From Bradyrhizobium sp. CB1015 (GTDB taxonomy: Bacteria; Pseudomonadota; Alphaproteobacteria; Rhizobiales; Xanthobacteraceae): a stretch of DNA of 64,000 bases. The DNA lies in assembly GCF_025200925.1 (NCBI RefSeq), contig NZ_CP104174.1, positions 7,254,001-7,318,000 on the forward strand, written 5' to 3'. Numbering within the stretch: position 1 is the stretch's first letter; every line of letters begins with the position of its first letter. A model generated the notes under the pieces. It searched no databases and was not told the DNA's origin. It was given only the letters and a program-made list of their open reading frames with translations. The position numbers were made by a program, and so were the translations under genes. Of this stretch, positions 1 to 9,263 are shown piece by piece.

Positions 1-1082
1 CCCGCGGCACCACGATCTCGTTCTACCTGGTCGGCCTTGCCGCCCTGCTGGCCTGGAAGACCATCGCCGCGCGCTGGACCGCGCATGCCTTGCGCACCGG
101 CGCCTTCGCCAACGGCCGGGCGCTTCTGATCGCCGAGTTCGGCCTTGCCACCTCGTCCAACGCGGTCGACGACCTCGGCCAGCACGGCTACCGCCTGATG
201 CGGGTGATGGAGATCCCGGCCAAGCAGCTGGCTTCGCCCCTGCTGCTGTCCTCGCTGGCGCCGCGCTTCGAGGAGCTGATCAATTACGCGCGCGAGCAGC
301 GGATCGAGCACGTCTTCCTCCTGATCAACTGGAGCCGGCAGCATGCGATCGACAGCATTCTGGACGCGCTGAAGATCCTGCCCGTGCCGGTGCATCTGGT
401 GCCGGACCCCAACACGGCGCGTTTCCTGCGCTATCCGCTTTCCGGCACCGGCAACACCTTCACCGCCGAGCTGCGCCGCGCCCCGCTCACCTGGCGCGAA
501 CGCGCGCTCAAGCGCGCGCTGGACCTTGCCGGCGCCAGCCTTGCGCTGTTCGTGTTCGCGCCGGTGATGCTGGTGACCGCGCTGCTGATCAAGCTGACCT
601 CGCCGGGGCCGGTGTTCTTCCGCCAGACCCGCCACGGCTTCGGCGGGCGCGCGTTCAGGATCTTCAAGTTCCGCACCATGCGCGTGCTCGAGGACGGCCC
701 GACCATTCAGCAGGCGCAGAAGAACGACCCGCGCGTCACGCCAATCGGCAAATGGCTGCGCAAGACCTCGATCGACGAGCTGCCGCAGCTCCTCAACGTA
801 CTCAAGGGCGACATGTCGCTGGTCGGCCCCCGCCCGCACGCGGCCGCCCACAACACCGAATATGAGCAGATCATCGGCAACTACGCCTTCCGCCACCACG
901 TCAAGCCCGGCATCACCGGCTGGGCCCAGGTTAATGGTTATCGCGGAGAAACCCGCACGCTCGACCTGATGCAGAAGCGCGTGGAGTATGATCTGTGGTA
1001 CATTAACAATTGGAGCGTGGCGCTGGATCTTAGGATCATCATGCGAACCGCTTTCGGAGTGCTAAATAGCTCTGCGTATTGA
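1..1082 (+). CDS. Polyprenyl-phosphate hexose-1-phosphate transferase (polysaccharide priming enzyme), 5' partial
   Basis: The frame is open from base 3, so the gene starts before the window. It transfers a sugar-1-phosphate to undecaprenyl phosphate at the inner membrane, the first committed step of exopolysaccharide or O-antigen repeat-unit assembly. The visible part has the end of an N-terminal membrane domain, a nucleotide-binding-like middle, a hydrophobic hairpin near 530-600, and the hallmark bacterial sugar transferase core: FKFRTM, DELPQLLNVLKGDMSLVGPRP and the C-terminal GITGWAQVNGYRGET. It resembles the long WcaJ/ExoY-type enzymes. Base composition is strongly GC-rich up to about 1000, then drops towards the next gene. 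The specific sugar (often glucose or galactose) cannot be read from sequence. Confidence 0.93.
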   Translation, partial: RGTTISFYLVGLAALLAWKTIAARWTAHALRTGAFANGRALLIAEFGLATSSNAVDDLGQHGYRLMRVMEIPAKQLASPLLLSSLAPRFEELINYAREQRIEHVFLLINWSRQHAIDSILDALKILPVPVHLVPDPNTARFLRYPLSGTGNTFTAELRRAPLTWRERALKRALDLAGASLALFVFAPVMLVTALLIKLTSPGPVFFRQTRHGFGGRAFRIFKFRTMRVLEDGPTIQQAQKNDPRVTPIGKWLRKTSIDELPQLLNVLKGDMSLVGPRPHAAAHNTEYEQIIGNYAFRHHVKPGITGWAQVNGYRGETRTLDLMQKRVEYDLWYINNWSVALDLRIIMRTAFGVLNSSAY

Positions 1083-2188
1083 TCTCATTCAGGCCGACCA
1101 CGCTCCCCATGTCTCCAAATCGACGTTTCATCGTGGCGATCGGACAGATTCCGCCGCCAACGGACGGGCTCGCCTACATCACTTCCGAATACGTCAAGCT
1201 TTTTGCCGAGGACCACGAAGTCAAGCTCCTGAACATTTCGCCCAAAGTTGGAAAGCGAGGTCTCGCGTATCATCTCTCGAGAGCTACTGTCGTGCTGCTG
1301 GCGTCCGTCCATCTGTTTTTGAATGCACGGCGAGACAATCGCGCCTGCTACATGCCGTGCCAAAGCGATTTTGGACTGGTCTACACTATCTACTTGTTGG
1401 CGTTAGCCCGCCTCTTTCGTTATCCGACTTACCTTCATCATCACAACTTCGGCTACATAAATGAGCGCCGTCAGCTGATGGCCCTTGCCCTCAGAATAGG
1501 CGGACCAAAGGTCGTCCACATTTTTCTGTGCGAGAGGATGCGAGATGCCTTTGGCAAAGCGTACTGGAGACCAGATCGACCCATCGTCATCTCGAACGCG
1601 GCCTTCGTAGTGCCCAAGAGCAGTCGGACTGTCCGCTCGCCAGATGAGCCGCTGAAGATCGGATTGCTCAGCAACCTCAATCGAGAAAAAGGGCTTTATC
1701 TGTTCCTCGATCTGCTGCGGGCGACTCGCGACGAGGGCCTGAATGTCCAAGGAACACTTGCCGGGCCATTACGCGAGCACAACGACGAAATCGCTCTCAA
1801 CCTCGCCCGCCAAGAACTCGGTGATCGCCTGAGCTACGTAGGTCCCCTTTACGGTGAGGACAAGCTTAGATTCTACGAGTCAATCGACGTGTTCGTGTTT
1901 CCGACGGTATACGCGAATGAAGCGCAACCTACAGTACTGTTTGAAGCACTAGCAGCCGGCAACCTCGTTGTTGCATACGACAGGGGCTGCATAGCATCTC
2001 AGGTTGGACAGAATGGTTTGATGATCCCGCAAGGAGAACCTTTCGTAACCAATGCCCTGACCTGGCTTCGCACATTGGAAGGCAGATTTCAGCCTGAAGG
2101 GCGCACTGATATCATTCATGAAGCATCAGAGCGGCATATCCTCGAGAAGGAAAGGGCACGCTACGCACTCTCGGTTGGAGGCGCATAG
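1079..2188 (+). CDS. Glycosyltransferase family 4
   Basis: A cytoplasmic GT-B glycosyltransferase that probably extends the lipid-linked repeat unit. The N-terminus has the donor-side loop GQIPPPTDGLAY. The C-terminal half carries the GT4 signature region VFVFPTVYANEAQPTVLFEALAAGN with the E-x7-E pair that contacts the nucleotide sugar. The longest start (TTG, 1079) overlaps the upstream stop; an in-frame ATG at 1109 is an equally good start and gives 359 residues. The gene is clearly more AT-rich than its upstream neighbour, which fits a transferred cassette. Donor and acceptor sugars are unknown. Confidence 0.88.
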   Translation: MISFRPTTLPMSPNRRFIVAIGQIPPPTDGLAYITSEYVKLFAEDHEVKLLNISPKVGKRGLAYHLSRATVVLLASVHLFLNARRDNRACYMPCQSDFGLVYTIYLLALARLFRYPTYLHHHNFGYINERRQLMALALRIGGPKVVHIFLCERMRDAFGKAYWRPDRPIVISNAAFVVPKSSRTVRSPDEPLKIGLLSNLNREKGLYLFLDLLRATRDEGLNVQGTLAGPLREHNDEIALNLARQELGDRLSYVGPLYGEDKLRFYESIDVFVFPTVYANEAQPTVLFEALAAGNLVVAYDRGCIASQVGQNGLMIPQGEPFVTNALTWLRTLEGRFQPEGRTDIIHEASERHILEKERARYALSVGGA

Positions 2189-2194
2189 TAATTT

Positions 2195-3661
2195 ATGGAG
2201 GGTTCAGATTATCGAAAGCGGGCACGATCCGGGACCGGCCTCTTATTCGCCCAACGCATCATTTCGTTTGTTCTCAATATAAGCCAGATTGCAATAATCT
2301 CTCGACTTGTGGAGCCGAGCGAGTTCGGCCTAGTGGCCATCGCACTATTCTTTTCTACGCTGTTTTCTGTTTTTCGAGATTTCGGCCTGCCTTCAACAGC
2401 AATCCAACTAAAAGAGCTTCAAGACGATCAGCGTGACGCGCTTTTTTGGTTCAACTTTGCTGCGACCATTGTACTCGTTCTCGTCCTTCTCCTGTGCGCG
2501 AGTCCAATCGCTTCGCTATATGAGCAGCCACGTCTCACTCCTGTTCTCATGGTCGCCACGCTAAACTTCTTTCTCTTAGGGGCTACAGCTCAACACGCTG
2601 CTCTCCTTCGAAGAGAGCTGCGCTTTGGCTGCATCTTCGCAGCTGAGGTGGGCGGGCTGATACTTGGGTGGCTTTCCACGATTGTATTGGCCTATTTTTT
2701 TCGAAATGCACTCTCTCTAGTACTCGGCGCTGCGCTTCAAGGTGCATTCTCCGGCACTGGGTACGTCGTGTTCGGTAGATGGCTCCCCAGCCGTCCGACA
2801 CGCCTGAGCCGTCATTTGGAACTTCTAACTTTTGGAGCGAACGTAGCCACGTTCTCGGGACTAAACTTTCTGTCTAATAACATTGCAGCCGCTTTAGTCG
2901 GTCTGTGGAGTGGAAGTGCCGCTGCTGGCCTGTTTTCGCGAGCGCAATCCCTTTACTCGCTTCCAACATCGTTCCTCCTTGGTCCCTATCTCCAGGTTCA
3001 ATTCCCGCTCTTGTGTCGGATTGCTCACGTGCCGAGCGAGGTACAAAAGGAATATCACAACATTTTGGTGGTGTCCGGGCTAGTATACTTCACGATAGGG
3101 CTAGCGCTTCCCTTCATATCAAGTGATCTGGTAGTTCTGCTCCTTGGTCCTTCTTGGGAAGAGGCTTCCAGAATATTGGTTTGGCTGTGCCCAGCTCTCT
3201 TTGCCCTCGGCTTTATCGCGCCATTTGGGCAATTTATGACAAGCCAAGGACGAGTTCGCGAACTTCGAATCTGGAGTGCGGCTGATTTATTTTTCCGCGG
3301 CGGAGGCGCTGTTCTCGGCTGCCTCTATGGCCCGCAAGAAGCTGCAGCCGGTTTCTCCGCAGGAACATTACTCGCAGCAACGCCCATCATCATTTGGATC
3401 ACCGCCAGACAAAAGCCGATCTCCATCGCTGATCAACTAAACGCTGCAGTTCCAGGATTAGCTACTGCCATCTGCACAGCATCTGTGACCTTCGCAACCA
3501 AGGCGCTCTGCGGGGAGTTCGGGTTGGCCAACGGTCCTATTCGCCTTACCGTCGTTGTACTTGTCGCCGCCGCGACGTGGGGCTTAATGGTTCTGCTTCT
3601 CCCGACAGCTAGGCGAGTCATCTACTCAGTAGCGACCCGAAATAAGGAGGCAATCAAGTGA
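2195..3661 (+). CDS. Oligosaccharide flippase (Wzx/PST family)
   Basis: A 488-residue integral membrane protein with about 12-14 hydrophobic segments along its whole length, typical of polysaccharide transporters of the MOP superfamily. It begins with RARSGTGLLFAQRIISFVLNISQIAIISRLVEPSEFGLVAIALF, the family's N-terminal signature region. Its role would be to flip undecaprenyl-diphosphate-linked repeat units across the inner membrane for the polymerase at 5903-7246. It starts 6 bases after the glycosyltransferase stop and overlaps the next gene by 4 bases, so translation is probably coupled. AT content is high compared with the flanking chromosome. Confidence 0.9.
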   Translation: MEGSDYRKRARSGTGLLFAQRIISFVLNISQIAIISRLVEPSEFGLVAIALFFSTLFSVFRDFGLPSTAIQLKELQDDQRDALFWFNFAATIVLVLVLLLCASPIASLYEQPRLTPVLMVATLNFFLLGATAQHAALLRRELRFGCIFAAEVGGLILGWLSTIVLAYFFRNALSLVLGAALQGAFSGTGYVVFGRWLPSRPTRLSRHLELLTFGANVATFSGLNFLSNNIAAALVGLWSGSAAAGLFSRAQSLYSLPTSFLLGPYLQVQFPLLCRIAHVPSEVQKEYHNILVVSGLVYFTIGLALPFISSDLVVLLLGPSWEEASRILVWLCPALFALGFIAPFGQFMTSQGRVRELRIWSAADLFFRGGGAVLGCLYGPQEAAAGFSAGTLLAATPIIIWITARQKPISIADQLNAAVPGLATAICTASVTFATKALCGEFGLANGPIRLTVVVLVAAATWGLMVLLLPTARRVIYSVATRNKEAIK

Positions 3662-4386
3662 AGTTTGGTGCAGGCAGTAGGTTGGCAACTTTTCTGGCCG
3701 ACGCAAATCGCAGAGTTGTTGCTCGGACAGGCGTGGCACCGGCACAAGAGCCAGTATACCAGAACATCTTCGATCGGGACATTCAGGCCCTCGGGCTTAC
3801 GAACGACTTCTACGCAGTGGGTGCGGCCGCTAACTATAGCTTGCTATACGTACTACTTCGTGCCGTGAGACACTTCTCCTTTCAACAAATCGTCGAATTG
3901 GGGGGCGGACAATCTACTCTGCTGCTAAATCAGATCGTTCAAGCCAAGCTGAGCAGCGCTAACGTTCTTACAATCGAAAGCGATCGTCGATGGCGCGACC
4001 TCCTCCAGTCGAAGGTAAGTCACGAGGTGCGCTTAATTGAATTGTCTCAACAGCAATATGATGGCTTCAGTTTCTCTGGTTACGACTTGTCAGCCACAAA
4101 ACTTCCTACTGCAATCGACCTTTTCATCATCGATGGACCTGCCGGCGGGACAAAGATCAACGCTCTTTCCCGATTTGGCGCACTTCAAATCATCCCGTCG
4201 CTCAACCGCGACGGTTTCTTGATCGTAGTCGATGATGCAGAACGTTCGGGTGAAAATGCGCTGTGCGAAGCAATTGAGAAAAAAATAAGGGAGATGGGCA
4301 TCGACTTTCAAACAGGGATCGTTAAAGCAGCGAAACAACAACGGCTCTTTGCCGCCGGTAAATTCTTGCCCGCCGCCTTCTATTGA
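3658..4386 (+). CDS. SAM-dependent methyltransferase-like protein in the polysaccharide cluster
   Basis: A GTG start overlaps the flippase stop (GTGA). The 242-residue protein has a Rossmann-like motif I (QIVELGGGQSTLL, residues about 80-92), an acidic residue after strand 2 (TIESDRRW) and a motif LFIIDGPAGGTKINAL followed by LIVVDDAERSG. This order is seen in class I methyltransferases of polysaccharide clusters. It may O-methylate a sugar of the repeat unit. No substrate-specific feature is visible, and a non-methyltransferase role for the fold is possible. Confidence 0.66.
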   Translation: MKFGAGSRLATFLADANRRVVARTGVAPAQEPVYQNIFDRDIQALGLTNDFYAVGAAANYSLLYVLLRAVRHFSFQQIVELGGGQSTLLLNQIVQAKLSSANVLTIESDRRWRDLLQSKVSHEVRLIELSQQQYDGFSFSGYDLSATKLPTAIDLFIIDGPAGGTKINALSRFGALQIIPSLNRDGFLIVVDDAERSGENALCEAIEKKIREMGIDFQTGIVKAAKQQRLFAAGKFLPAAFY

Positions 4387-4454
4387 AGGCTTCTCGTCAG
4401 ACTTAAAGAGTCAACATTGCTGGATGGATCCATAAACAAAGCAAGTAGCTTAAC

Positions 4455-5894
4455 GTGATCACCCGCAGACATCTCCTCGCGCTAGCAGGCGCATCAACAG
4501 TCTCGACTGCGTCCGGGCACGCCGCGTTCGTGGACGTGCAAAGTTTTGGTGCGCTTGGAGATGGAGTTACCGATGACACGGAATGCATTCAAAATGCAAT
4601 CGAGCGAGCATCGAGCGCCGGCGGAGGCCTCGTTTATATACCCGCGCGAGACATTTCGAAGGGACGATATTGGCGACTAACCCACCCGCTGCTCCTTAGA
4701 TCAGGTGTGAGATTAGTCGGGGACGGATCTGGAAGCCTGTTATACAACGACAGGAAAAACAGCACTACCTTTATGGACCAGGCCGTCGTTCTGCCTGGAA
4801 ACTATCATCCTCAATTCTTAAACAGCTTAGTATTTGATCAAGTCACACTTGATGGCGCCCGTAACGTTGTCCTTCTAGACAACAGCAAAAGGCGTTATTC
4901 ATCCGGACAAACAGTCTTCATCCGATCAACTGACTACGTTCCCGGAGCAGAGTTTTCTGTTTCAACCATCACGATTATCTGCCGCGTTCTTTACGCTACA
5001 TCTGACCGAGTCCATTTGGACCGGAGTGTGAGTTTTGATGGAGCTCTCGTAATGGCTCCGAGTGATGACGAGATTGAGTGGCGCGCCATAGGCACTTTGA
5101 GCCGATGCTTTGTATCGGTCGATTCTGCCGTTCGCAATTTGGCGATCAAATCGCATGGCTTTTGGATCGGAGACAGTTCGGCGCGAGGCTGCGCTTTTTC
5201 TGACTTAGCGATCGACGCCCGAGTGGCCGTCTACGGAAACTTATTCCAAGACTGCTCTTGGACCAACATCGAAGCAACGTTTGATCGCATGGCAGTCGAG
5301 CTGTCGTGCAACTCCATGAACGTCTCCGTAAGCAATTTGAGGGGAAAGATGACGAAAAACCCTCCTGGCCCGAACCACCAAATCATAGCGATACAAGAGT
5401 CTTCAATAAATTGTACCGTCTCCAATTTTTCGATTAACGCCTCAGCATTCAACAAGTTCGGATCGGTAGTGAGATTCGGACCATCGTCATTTTGCTCCGT
5501 ATCTGACGGCGAGATCTCATGCGAGGAAGCTCGGGGTGCCGTAATATCTTTCGACACAGGTGCTTCAAGTGTCGTCAGCAATACCATTAACAATGTGTCT
5601 TTCAGCGCCTCGGCTGCACAGCTTGGAGTTCTGTTTGAGGCGAGGAACTCGGGGATCGTTTCGAACAATGTAGTGAATGGAGTTAAGATAAGGGGACTAA
5701 CTCGCGCGCCGGCAGCGAGGATGGGCGGTCGAAACAACTCGATAAGCAACAGCGAGCTAACCGGCAATCTTGTAGAGATTACAAGTCAGGCACAAGATTG
5801 CGTGATTCAGGATAGTCTACTGCCGAGACAAATAACCAATCGGAGCAATCAACCAACTTCGATTATTCTACGACGAAATAGGTCATCGTCTTGA
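4455..5894 (+). CDS. Secreted right-handed beta-helix protein (pectate lyase-like fold) with Tat-like leader
   Basis: The protein starts ITRRHLLALAGASTVSTASGHA, a twin-arginine-type signal followed by a hydrophobic stretch and an Ala-x-Ala-like cleavage site. Mature sequence begins VDVQSFGALGDGVTDDTECIQNAI, the signature N-terminal cap of the pectate lyase 3/GH28-like beta-helix superfamily. Repeating short strands with Asn/Ser/Val runs continue to the C-terminus. Members cleave, epimerise or bind acidic polysaccharides. Its place between the assembly genes suggests a periplasmic or surface enzyme acting on this organism's own polymer. Catalytic residues cannot be assigned from sequence. It ends 8 bases from the convergent polymerase gene. 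Confidence 0.72.
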   Translation: MITRRHLLALAGASTVSTASGHAAFVDVQSFGALGDGVTDDTECIQNAIERASSAGGGLVYIPARDISKGRYWRLTHPLLLRSGVRLVGDGSGSLLYNDRKNSTTFMDQAVVLPGNYHPQFLNSLVFDQVTLDGARNVVLLDNSKRRYSSGQTVFIRSTDYVPGAEFSVSTITIICRVLYATSDRVHLDRSVSFDGALVMAPSDDEIEWRAIGTLSRCFVSVDSAVRNLAIKSHGFWIGDSSARGCAFSDLAIDARVAVYGNLFQDCSWTNIEATFDRMAVELSCNSMNVSVSNLRGKMTKNPPGPNHQIIAIQESSINCTVSNFSINASAFNKFGSVVRFGPSSFCSVSDGEISCEEARGAVISFDTGASSVVSNTINNVSFSASAAQLGVLFEARNSGIVSNNVVNGVKIRGLTRAPAARMGGRNNSISNSELTGNLVEITSQAQDCVIQDSLLPRQITNRSNQPTSIILRRNRSSS

Positions 5895-5902
5895 TTTTCG
5901 AA

Positions 5903-7246
5903 TTACTTTGATCGAGCGCGCATGCGTCTAAGGCTTCGACTTGCTCGTTCCCCCTCGATGCGCACCGCTCTTCTCTCAGGAGGAACAACCATGAGAATAG
6001 CGTACAACATCCCCATCACAATTAGGTAGGTCCACAAAATCCGGGACGCAGTGAATAAGTCGGACCTCCATAGAGAAAAAACGTAGAAATAGAGAACAAA
6101 CGCCTCAATTTGACGGCTCGGCTTCATCGAAATCCGATATTGAAGCGCTGAGAGGCAAGCGACAAGAATTGTAAATAAGAGCGGGCCTCCAATCGTCCCG
6201 AACTCTGCTATCAGCGTACCCGCACCAGACAATGTTATTTCAGACCCGGTGTTTTCGAACCGGACCGGGCTTACAAACTGGGTGAACAGCGAACTAGGCG
6301 GCTCAGGCTTGAATGGAACCGCTGCCCGCGGCACGGGGAAGAACAGGGAGGCTGTCAGGGAGTAGAATGGGTAGGGCAGCTCAAAACTTGTAGTTGCAAC
6401 AGCATACACGCTCTTCCAAATCGCAAAGCTTTCAGACTCGACGAGCGTTTCGAACCAAATGTCCTGATTACCTTGCCCACGAAAACCGGCGTATCGAACA
6501 TACGCAGTATAGATCTGCAATACAACGAGAAGAGGAATGAAGCCAAAGATGAACATCCGAAATGGACGAGGGGGCCGCCCATTGGCGAGCAGCGCGCATA
6601 GCAACAGCAAGAAGGCTGACACTATGTTGCCGCGCCCCCCTGACAATCCCGCAACTACCGTGAAGGCGGAAACTCCACCTAGACTCCAAGCGAGCGAGTT
6701 CGACTTAAATATGAGGTAGAGAGAGGCGACTAACAGAAAGGGAGATGCATTCAAGATCACAAAGGCAGCATCCTTTTTGTACTGGCGCGCGCCTACTGCC
6801 TCAATAAATGTAAAGAAGCCAAGCTCGCGTATCTGCCAAAAGAGAAACCCACAAAGCAGAAATGCAACCATGAGGAAGAGCGCGCGAGCAGCCCGACCTT
6901 CACGCTGTCGCGTGCGATCCACACCAACTGAGATGGCCTGCGGCACGAGCAACTCCGTCAAACCAGCGAACAGCCAGAAGCACAACAGATTGCCTGTCTG
7001 CAGAGCAACCAAAAGTGACTCATCACAGTTGAGCGTCTGCTCGCCGATCCGGAAGCTCTTGTACTGCGAAGCGAACAGAAACTGGAAAGCTAGGAGGGTG
7101 AAGAACGCTGAATTGAGCAAACGTATGTCCAGCGGCCAATATCTCTGGGACGGAGACTTGGTCACCCAGCGGACGCTCAAAAAGCAGATTGAAGCGAAAT
7201 GCGCTAGCGACACCAATACCAGCAGAAGAAAATCATTAGGCATCAA
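5903..7246 (-). CDS. Wzy-like oligosaccharide repeat-unit polymerase, integral membrane
   Basis: A 447-residue protein with about ten or more hydrophobic segments and a long hydrophilic loop in the second half (around FRGQGNQDIWFETLVESESFAIWKSV and the following FPVPRAAVPFKPEPPSSLFTQFVSP). This topology and the loop with conserved-looking Arg and Pro residues are typical of O-antigen/exopolysaccharide polymerases, which are poorly conserved in sequence. It is the last gene of the minus-strand operon, and its ATG-ATG start overlaps the stop of the acyltransferase. The assignment rests on topology and context, not on a clear family motif. Confidence 0.7.
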   Translation of the reverse strand: MMPNDFLLLVLVSLAHFASICFLSVRWVTKSPSQRYWPLDIRLLNSAFFTLLAFQFLFASQYKSFRIGEQTLNCDESLLVALQTGNLLCFWLFAGLTELLVPQAISVGVDRTRQREGRAARALFLMVAFLLCGFLFWQIRELGFFTFIEAVGARQYKKDAAFVILNASPFLLVASLYLIFKSNSLAWSLGGVSAFTVVAGLSGGRGNIVSAFLLLLCALLANGRPPRPFRMFIFGFIPLLVVLQIYTAYVRYAGFRGQGNQDIWFETLVESESFAIWKSVYAVATTSFELPYPFYSLTASLFFPVPRAAVPFKPEPPSSLFTQFVSPVRFENTGSEITLSGAGTLIAEFGTIGGPLLFTILVACLSALQYRISMKPSRQIEAFVLYFYVFSLWRSDLFTASRILWTYLIVMGMLYAILMVVPPERRAVRIEGERASRSLRRMRARSK

Positions 7247-7896
7247 TCAACCACTGGTGTCGTTCGGAGGAAATACTTCTCAGTTCCGGTAAGGTTTCGT
7301 ATGGACCGTGCGGGCATACCCGCGACCAAAGTGAGAGACTTAACCACTCCATTTACCACTGCCCCGGCAGCAACGATAGAGTTGTCCTCCAGAATGGACC
7401 CCTTCAGAATGGTGACCCGGGTGCTAACGAGCACGTAACGGCCTACACGCACTTCGGCCGTCAGTTGCTTTGACTCGCGTGGATCTATTCCGTGGGTCCA
7501 GATCTGAGAGCCTCGACCAGCAATTGTTGTAAACGCTCCTATTGTAACTTTGTTGGCACAGTCCACCCGATGCTCGTGGGTAATTGCAGCACCGTCTTCC
7601 ATCACAAATACGCAGTTTTGCTCTGAATAGGGATAGAGCTGGGTCCCGTGGCAGCCCGAGATGATATTGAAATTCCCAATGATCGCATTCTTTCCGAGCC
7701 GAAACTCTGAGAGATTCTTGATCAGAGTTGCATGTCCAATCCTGCTATCGCTGTCGATAGCAACTTTGTCGGCAACTACGATTGAAAATCCTATACGAGC
7801 TGATGGACTGATCTCATACCCAAGTAGGCGGATCAGAACTTGGCGCCTCAGGTACCACGGAAGCAACCAGCCCACGATCTGCAGCAGTATCGACAC
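7243..7896 (-). CDS. Hexapeptide-repeat (left-handed beta-helix) acyltransferase
   Basis: The C-terminal two thirds show imperfect hexapeptide repeats ([LIV]-G-x4), for example ARIGFSIVVADKVAIDSDSRIGHATLI, and the end LKGSILEDNSIVAAGAVVNGVVKSLTLVAGMPARSIR, typical of WcaF/WbbJ-type O-acetyltransferases. It probably acetylates a sugar of the repeat unit using acetyl-CoA. The reading frame is open further upstream to 7950, but only from a TTG inside the preceding gene. GTG at 7896 has an AAAGGA ribosome site six bases before it, so I prefer that start. The first residues form a short hydrophobic stretch that may lie on the membrane. Confidence 0.82.
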   Translation of the reverse strand: MSILLQIVGWLLPWYLRRQVLIRLLGYEISPSARIGFSIVVADKVAIDSDSRIGHATLIKNLSEFRLGKNAIIGNFNIISGCHGTQLYPYSEQNCVFVMEDGAAITHEHRVDCANKVTIGAFTTIAGRGSQIWTHGIDPRESKQLTAEVRVGRYVLVSTRVTILKGSILEDNSIVAAGAVVNGVVKSLTLVAGMPARSIRNLTGTEKYFLRTTPVVD

Positions 7897-7921
7897 GGCA
7901 CGTCCTTTCACTGTCACGGCC

Positions 7922-8794
7922 CTACTTGCCGAGAGGGCTAAAGTTGGCAAGCCTGAGCACCGACAGCCCGAGTCGTGCTTTTAACTTCAGATGGATCTTT
8001 GATTTAACTATTCGTTTCAGGGCCCATATCGCCGTGCGCTTTGCAATTTGTTGACGGTTGTAGAAGTGAAACCAGATCAAAAAGCAAAGCCGAGAGTCCA
8101 CGGACATTTGGCGGCGCCACTTAAGCAGGAAACGCCTTGAACTTTCGGGCCGGCGCTGCTTGCTAACACGAGACTTGGCTTGGTCAGCGTCATTATAACG
8201 CGTGGTGACCTGCTTCATTTGGCCGATAGACAATCCTCGCGAGAATGCCGTCATCAGGAAATCGAAGTCCTGGTGCTTCCGAAGGGCAGTGTCAAATCTT
8301 AACGCTACACTTTTGCGAAAGACAAAGCTGCTCGTTTGAGCAATCCCGCCGTGGACAAAGATGAATTCGAGAGGCGATGTTCCTCTCCTATACAGTGCAT
8401 CGGTCTTTATTTTGTCGGGAGGACCAAAGACGAAGTCCAGATGTTGAGCTTCCATAAAGGCGAAGGAAGCTGAAAGATGATCAACTTTCCACTCATCGTC
8501 AGCGTCTAGTAGCGCAACAACTTCAGTAGACGCATATTCGATACCTCGATTACGCGTCCTGCCTCCACCCAAGTTTGCGTCATTTCTTAACAGGACAACT
8601 CTACATTCTGGCGGAGCACGTCGAAACATTTCGTTGACGATCTCGATGGTTCTATCTTGAGAAGCGTCATCGACCACAACCACAGCTGACAGCAGCGAAC
8701 GATCCTGACGAAAGACCGATCCGAGCGCTGCAGATATTGTGCCTTCCGAGTTATGTGTAGGAATAACGACGGTCACTTGCTTACGCATCGTCAT
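7922..8794 (-). CDS. Glycosyltransferase family 2
   Basis: A 290-residue GT-A enzyme: it starts QVTVVIPTHNSEGTISAALGSVFRQ, has VVVDDASQDRT, then NLGGGRTRNRGIEYASTEVVALLDADDEW with the metal/nucleotide-binding DxD-type motif, then ARLRFDTALRKHQDFDFLM, a family-typical acceptor-side region. It would add one sugar to the lipid-linked intermediate in the cytoplasm. It sits in the minus-strand operon 70 bases after a small secreted protein gene. The sugar specificity is not visible. Confidence 0.92.
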   Translation of the reverse strand: MTMRKQVTVVIPTHNSEGTISAALGSVFRQDRSLLSAVVVVDDASQDRTIEIVNEMFRRAPPECRVVLLRNDANLGGGRTRNRGIEYASTEVVALLDADDEWKVDHLSASFAFMEAQHLDFVFGPPDKIKTDALYRRGTSPLEFIFVHGGIAQTSSFVFRKSVALRFDTALRKHQDFDFLMTAFSRGLSIGQMKQVTTRYNDADQAKSRVSKQRRPESSRRFLLKWRRQMSVDSRLCFLIWFHFYNRQQIAKRTAIWALKRIVKSKIHLKLKARLGLSVLRLANFSPLGK

Positions 8795-8864
8795 CTTTAG
8801 AAACTCTAATAGCCTCAGGCAATCGCGTTCGGAGACGGTCGCACAGCAAAGAAACGAGCATAAG

Positions 8865-9263
8865 TCACTTCTGGTGAATCACATACCGGAACGCCTTAAT
8901 TCCCATCATCGTCCCGAGCACTGTGTCCACTCTCTTGTAGCCTAGCAGATCAAAGGCCCTACAGTTGTCCGAATTGAAGTAGCACACTTTCGTCTTGATC
9001 AGACGCGGACAGTTGTTCTTAATACTAACGACGTGATCAACTAAATTTGGGTTGGCGACGTGGGCGCGCGCCGCGGCCTCAACGTCAAGGCACGGCCGAC
9101 CCACTGCATCACGAATGATGGGCGCGCCAATCTGCTCTGACGGACCTTGCAGTGTCAGCCTTGACGCACTCGTTTGAGCCATCGTTGGAAGAACGAAAGT
9201 CGACGAGAGCAGAAATGCGAGCGGGATAGTGCACTTTGCTAGCCCGGAAACAATCACCTTCAT
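8865..9263 (-). CDS. Small secreted protein of unknown function in the exopolysaccharide operon
   Basis: The start is ATG at 9263, whose ATGA overlaps the stop of the upstream gene; a TTG two codons earlier is also in frame. The first 30 residues are a good Sec signal peptide (KVIVSGLAKCTIPLAFLLSSTFVLPTMAQ). The mature part has four cysteines, including NNCPRLIKTKVCYFNSDNC, which suggests disulphides in the periplasm. No family is recognised. Translational coupling to the TPR-like gene and the kinase implies a link to polysaccharide assembly or export. Confidence 0.75.
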   Translation of the reverse strand: MKVIVSGLAKCTIPLAFLLSSTFVLPTMAQTSASRLTLQGPSEQIGAPIIRDAVGRPCLDVEAAARAHVANPNLVDHVVSIKNNCPRLIKTKVCYFNSDNCRAFDLLGYKRVDTVLGTMMGIKAFRYVIHQK

